Assembly (NCBI GenBank): GCA_002499015.1
Contig: DAJY01000036.1
Location: 1-6,316, forward strand
Reading direction: 5' to 3'
DNA: 6,316 bases
From: Euryarchaeota archaeon UBA242
Lineage (GTDB): Archaea > Thermoplasmatota > Poseidoniia > Poseidoniales > Poseidoniaceae
The stretch's first letter is position 1; each line of letters begins with the position of its first letter. Below are positions 5,394 through 6,316 of the stretch, piece after piece. A program made the position numbers and the translations under genes. Below the pieces are notes generated by a model that was given only the letters and a program-made list of their open reading frames with translations, did not search any database and was not told where the DNA came from.

Positions 5394-6191
5394 TCAGTTC
5401 CATAGAAAGAAGCTCGAATCCATGTTGAGAATTTTAACCCTAAAATAGTCTGTAGCAGGTTTCTGTTCTACGCCATAACAGAGGTGAAGTGGAATCAGGT
5501 GCTCCTCACGGGGGTGGCAAAATCTTGCCCCAGGAACCTCTTCCCAATGTACTAATTGATTTTCACGTTCAGCCTCACTAAAATCCTTATTTGTAAGAGT
5601 GGTTTCGATCCAATTTTCGAATGAAATATTCTTCTTCTTTATTTCTTCTGTTAGCGGAGAAAAGAAGCTGCGTAAATTGTGAAATGTGAAACCAGACCCA
5701 ATTATCATTAGGTGTTCATAGGAGACCTTTGCCAGAGCCTTGCCAATTTCGATATGCAGTTTCGGTTCAAGCGAATTGACTAATGATAGCTGGACTACTG
5801 GAATGTCTGCCTCAGGGTAGAGTATGGATAAGGGAACAAACATTCCATGATCAAAGCCTCTGTTCTCATCAGTTTGAACAGGAATTCCCACTTCGGAGAG
5901 AGCCTCTTGAACTCTCTGCGCAAGCTGAGGCTCTCCTTTTGCAGGATATCTAATGCTATATGCTTCTTCGGGGAAACCATGGTAATCATAGAGGAGCGAA
6001 GGGGCTTTTGATGTTGTTACCGTTGCTATCGATTCTTCCCAATGAGCACTTACCAAAAGAATAGCAGATGGTTTTTCTATCATCGTTCTGATTTGCTTCA
6101 ATTGTTGAATCATCTCTACATGCTCTTTATCGCCCAAGAGTGGCATGGGACCTCCGCCATGAGAGATAAAAAGTGTGGTTCTGTTTGTCAT
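5394..6191 (-). CDS. Extradiol ring-cleavage dioxygenase, DODA/LigB family
   Basis: A 265-residue protein of the class III extradiol / 4,5-DOPA dioxygenase-like family (YgiD group), normal in length. It would open a catechol-type ring using O2 and an active-site metal (Fe or Zn) in the cytoplasm; the natural substrate is not known. Family histidines are in place: His11 in FISHGGGPMPLL, His50 in LLVSAHWEES, His115 in RGFDHGMFVPL, His171 in GSGFTFHNLR, and His226 and His231 in HPREEHLIPLH. DYHGFPEEAYSIRYPAKGEP (69-88) is also characteristic. By family comparison the metal ligands are probably His11, His50 and His231. Start: ATG at 6191 begins directly with the first beta strand and has no SD, but lies about 28 bases after a strong TATA-like element, which fits a leaderless transcript. 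The gene stands alone, convergent with the GT4 gene, and lies between motif copies B and C. Confidence 0.92.
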   Translation of the reverse strand: MTNRTTLFISHGGGPMPLLGDKEHVEMIQQLKQIRTMIEKPSAILLVSAHWEESIATVTTSKAPSLLYDYHGFPEEAYSIRYPAKGEPQLAQRVQEALSEVGIPVQTDENRGFDHGMFVPLSILYPEADIPVVQLSLVNSLEPKLHIEIGKALAKVSYEHLMIIGSGFTFHNLRSFFSPLTEEIKKKNISFENWIETTLTNKDFSEAERENQLVHWEEVPGARFCHPREEHLIPLHLCYGVEQKPATDYFRVKILNMDSSFFLWN

Positions 6192-6214
6192 ATTTTTTTC
6201 TCATAAAAAACAAC

Positions 6215-6224
6215 TATTTAAATT
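6215..6224 (-). promoter_or_regulatory. TATA-like element for leaderless transcription of the dioxygenase gene
   Basis: The minus strand reads AATTTAAATA within an AT-rich stretch; ATTTAAAT is a perfect 8-bp palindrome (6216-6223). Its centre is 28-29 bases from the ATG at 6191. Archaeal TATA boxes lie about 26-30 bases before the transcription start, so transcription would start at or next to the ATG. The absence of an SD agrees with this. Confidence 0.6.
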
Positions 6225-6299
6225 ATCAATCATTTCTTGGTCCTATTTATGGAATCTAAATGTGCAAAGCGAGCTTGTGTCGTGATATTTACGGCTAGT

Positions 6300-6316
6300 A
6301 TTCCGGTACGAGCATT
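6300..6316 (+). repeat. Intergenic motif, copy C (ATTCCGGTACGAGCATT), cut by the window edge
   Basis: Direct copy of the motif, identical to copy B over CGGTACGAGCATT and abutting the right edge, so its full extent cannot be seen. Just upstream, TACGG (6290-6294) and CC-G-GTA (6303-6308) could form a small bulged hairpin that includes the start of the motif. Confidence 0.6.

Noticed and set aside
5114..6316. Integron attC sites or a CRISPR array as an explanation for the repeated motif
   Set aside because: No attC core-site pair (GTTRRRY with RYYYAAC) is seen, spacing between copies is irregular (102 and 1,077 bases), there are no uniform spacers and no integrase or cas gene is present.

Overview
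The window most likely comes from an uncultivated marine euryarchaeon of the Marine Group II / Poseidoniales type; this is an inference from sequence character, with no marker gene in view. Supporting signs are an exported protein with a pre-peptidase domain followed by calcium-binding 'DTDGDGWSDPD...NGADAF' repeats (a style common in that group), a membrane-anchored Asp-box beta-propeller, AT-rich archaeal TATA-like elements placed about 28 nt before a start codon (leaderless pattern), and a mix of Shine-Dalgarno and leaderless starts. No rRNA, tRNA, CRISPR array, transposase or phage gene is visible.

Layout. On the minus strand, read from 3746 down to 1, four genes lie head to tail: a soluble family 2 glycosyltransferase (2970-3746), an anchored Asp-box beta-propeller protein (1185-2933), a BCP/PrxQ peroxiredoxin (696-1175, TTG start) and an exported PPC/TSP3-repeat protein that runs off the left edge (1-622). 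The first three are tightly spaced (36 nt and 9 nt) and look like one transcription unit. The fourth follows a 73-nt gap holding a T-rich tract and a striking GC-rich hairpin that buries its ribosome binding site. On the plus strand a family 4 glycosyltransferase (3854-5113) diverges from the GT2 gene across a roughly 107-bp control region. A minus-strand DODA/LigB-type extradiol dioxygenase (5394-6191) converges on the GT4 gene, with 280 bp of non-coding DNA between them and a clear leaderless-type promoter upstream.

How the genes fit together. The two glycosyltransferases and the two surface or exported proteins suggest a cell-envelope and glycoconjugate theme: the GT2 resembles polyprenyl-phosphate sugar synthases, the GT4 adds sugars from activated donors, and the propeller carries several N-glycosylation sequons. 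The peroxiredoxin and the dioxygenase have no obvious pathway link to them.

The least explained signals are non-coding: (1) a 14-17 bp motif, consensus about TTYCGGTRCGAGCAYT, present three times in direct orientation and once inverted, only in the intergenic DNA around the dioxygenase gene; one direct/inverted pair forms a large hairpin just after the GT4 stop; and (2) a possible three-segment RNA switch in front of the exported PPC/TSP3 gene, in which one C-rich segment can pair either with an upstream G-rich segment or with the ribosome binding site.
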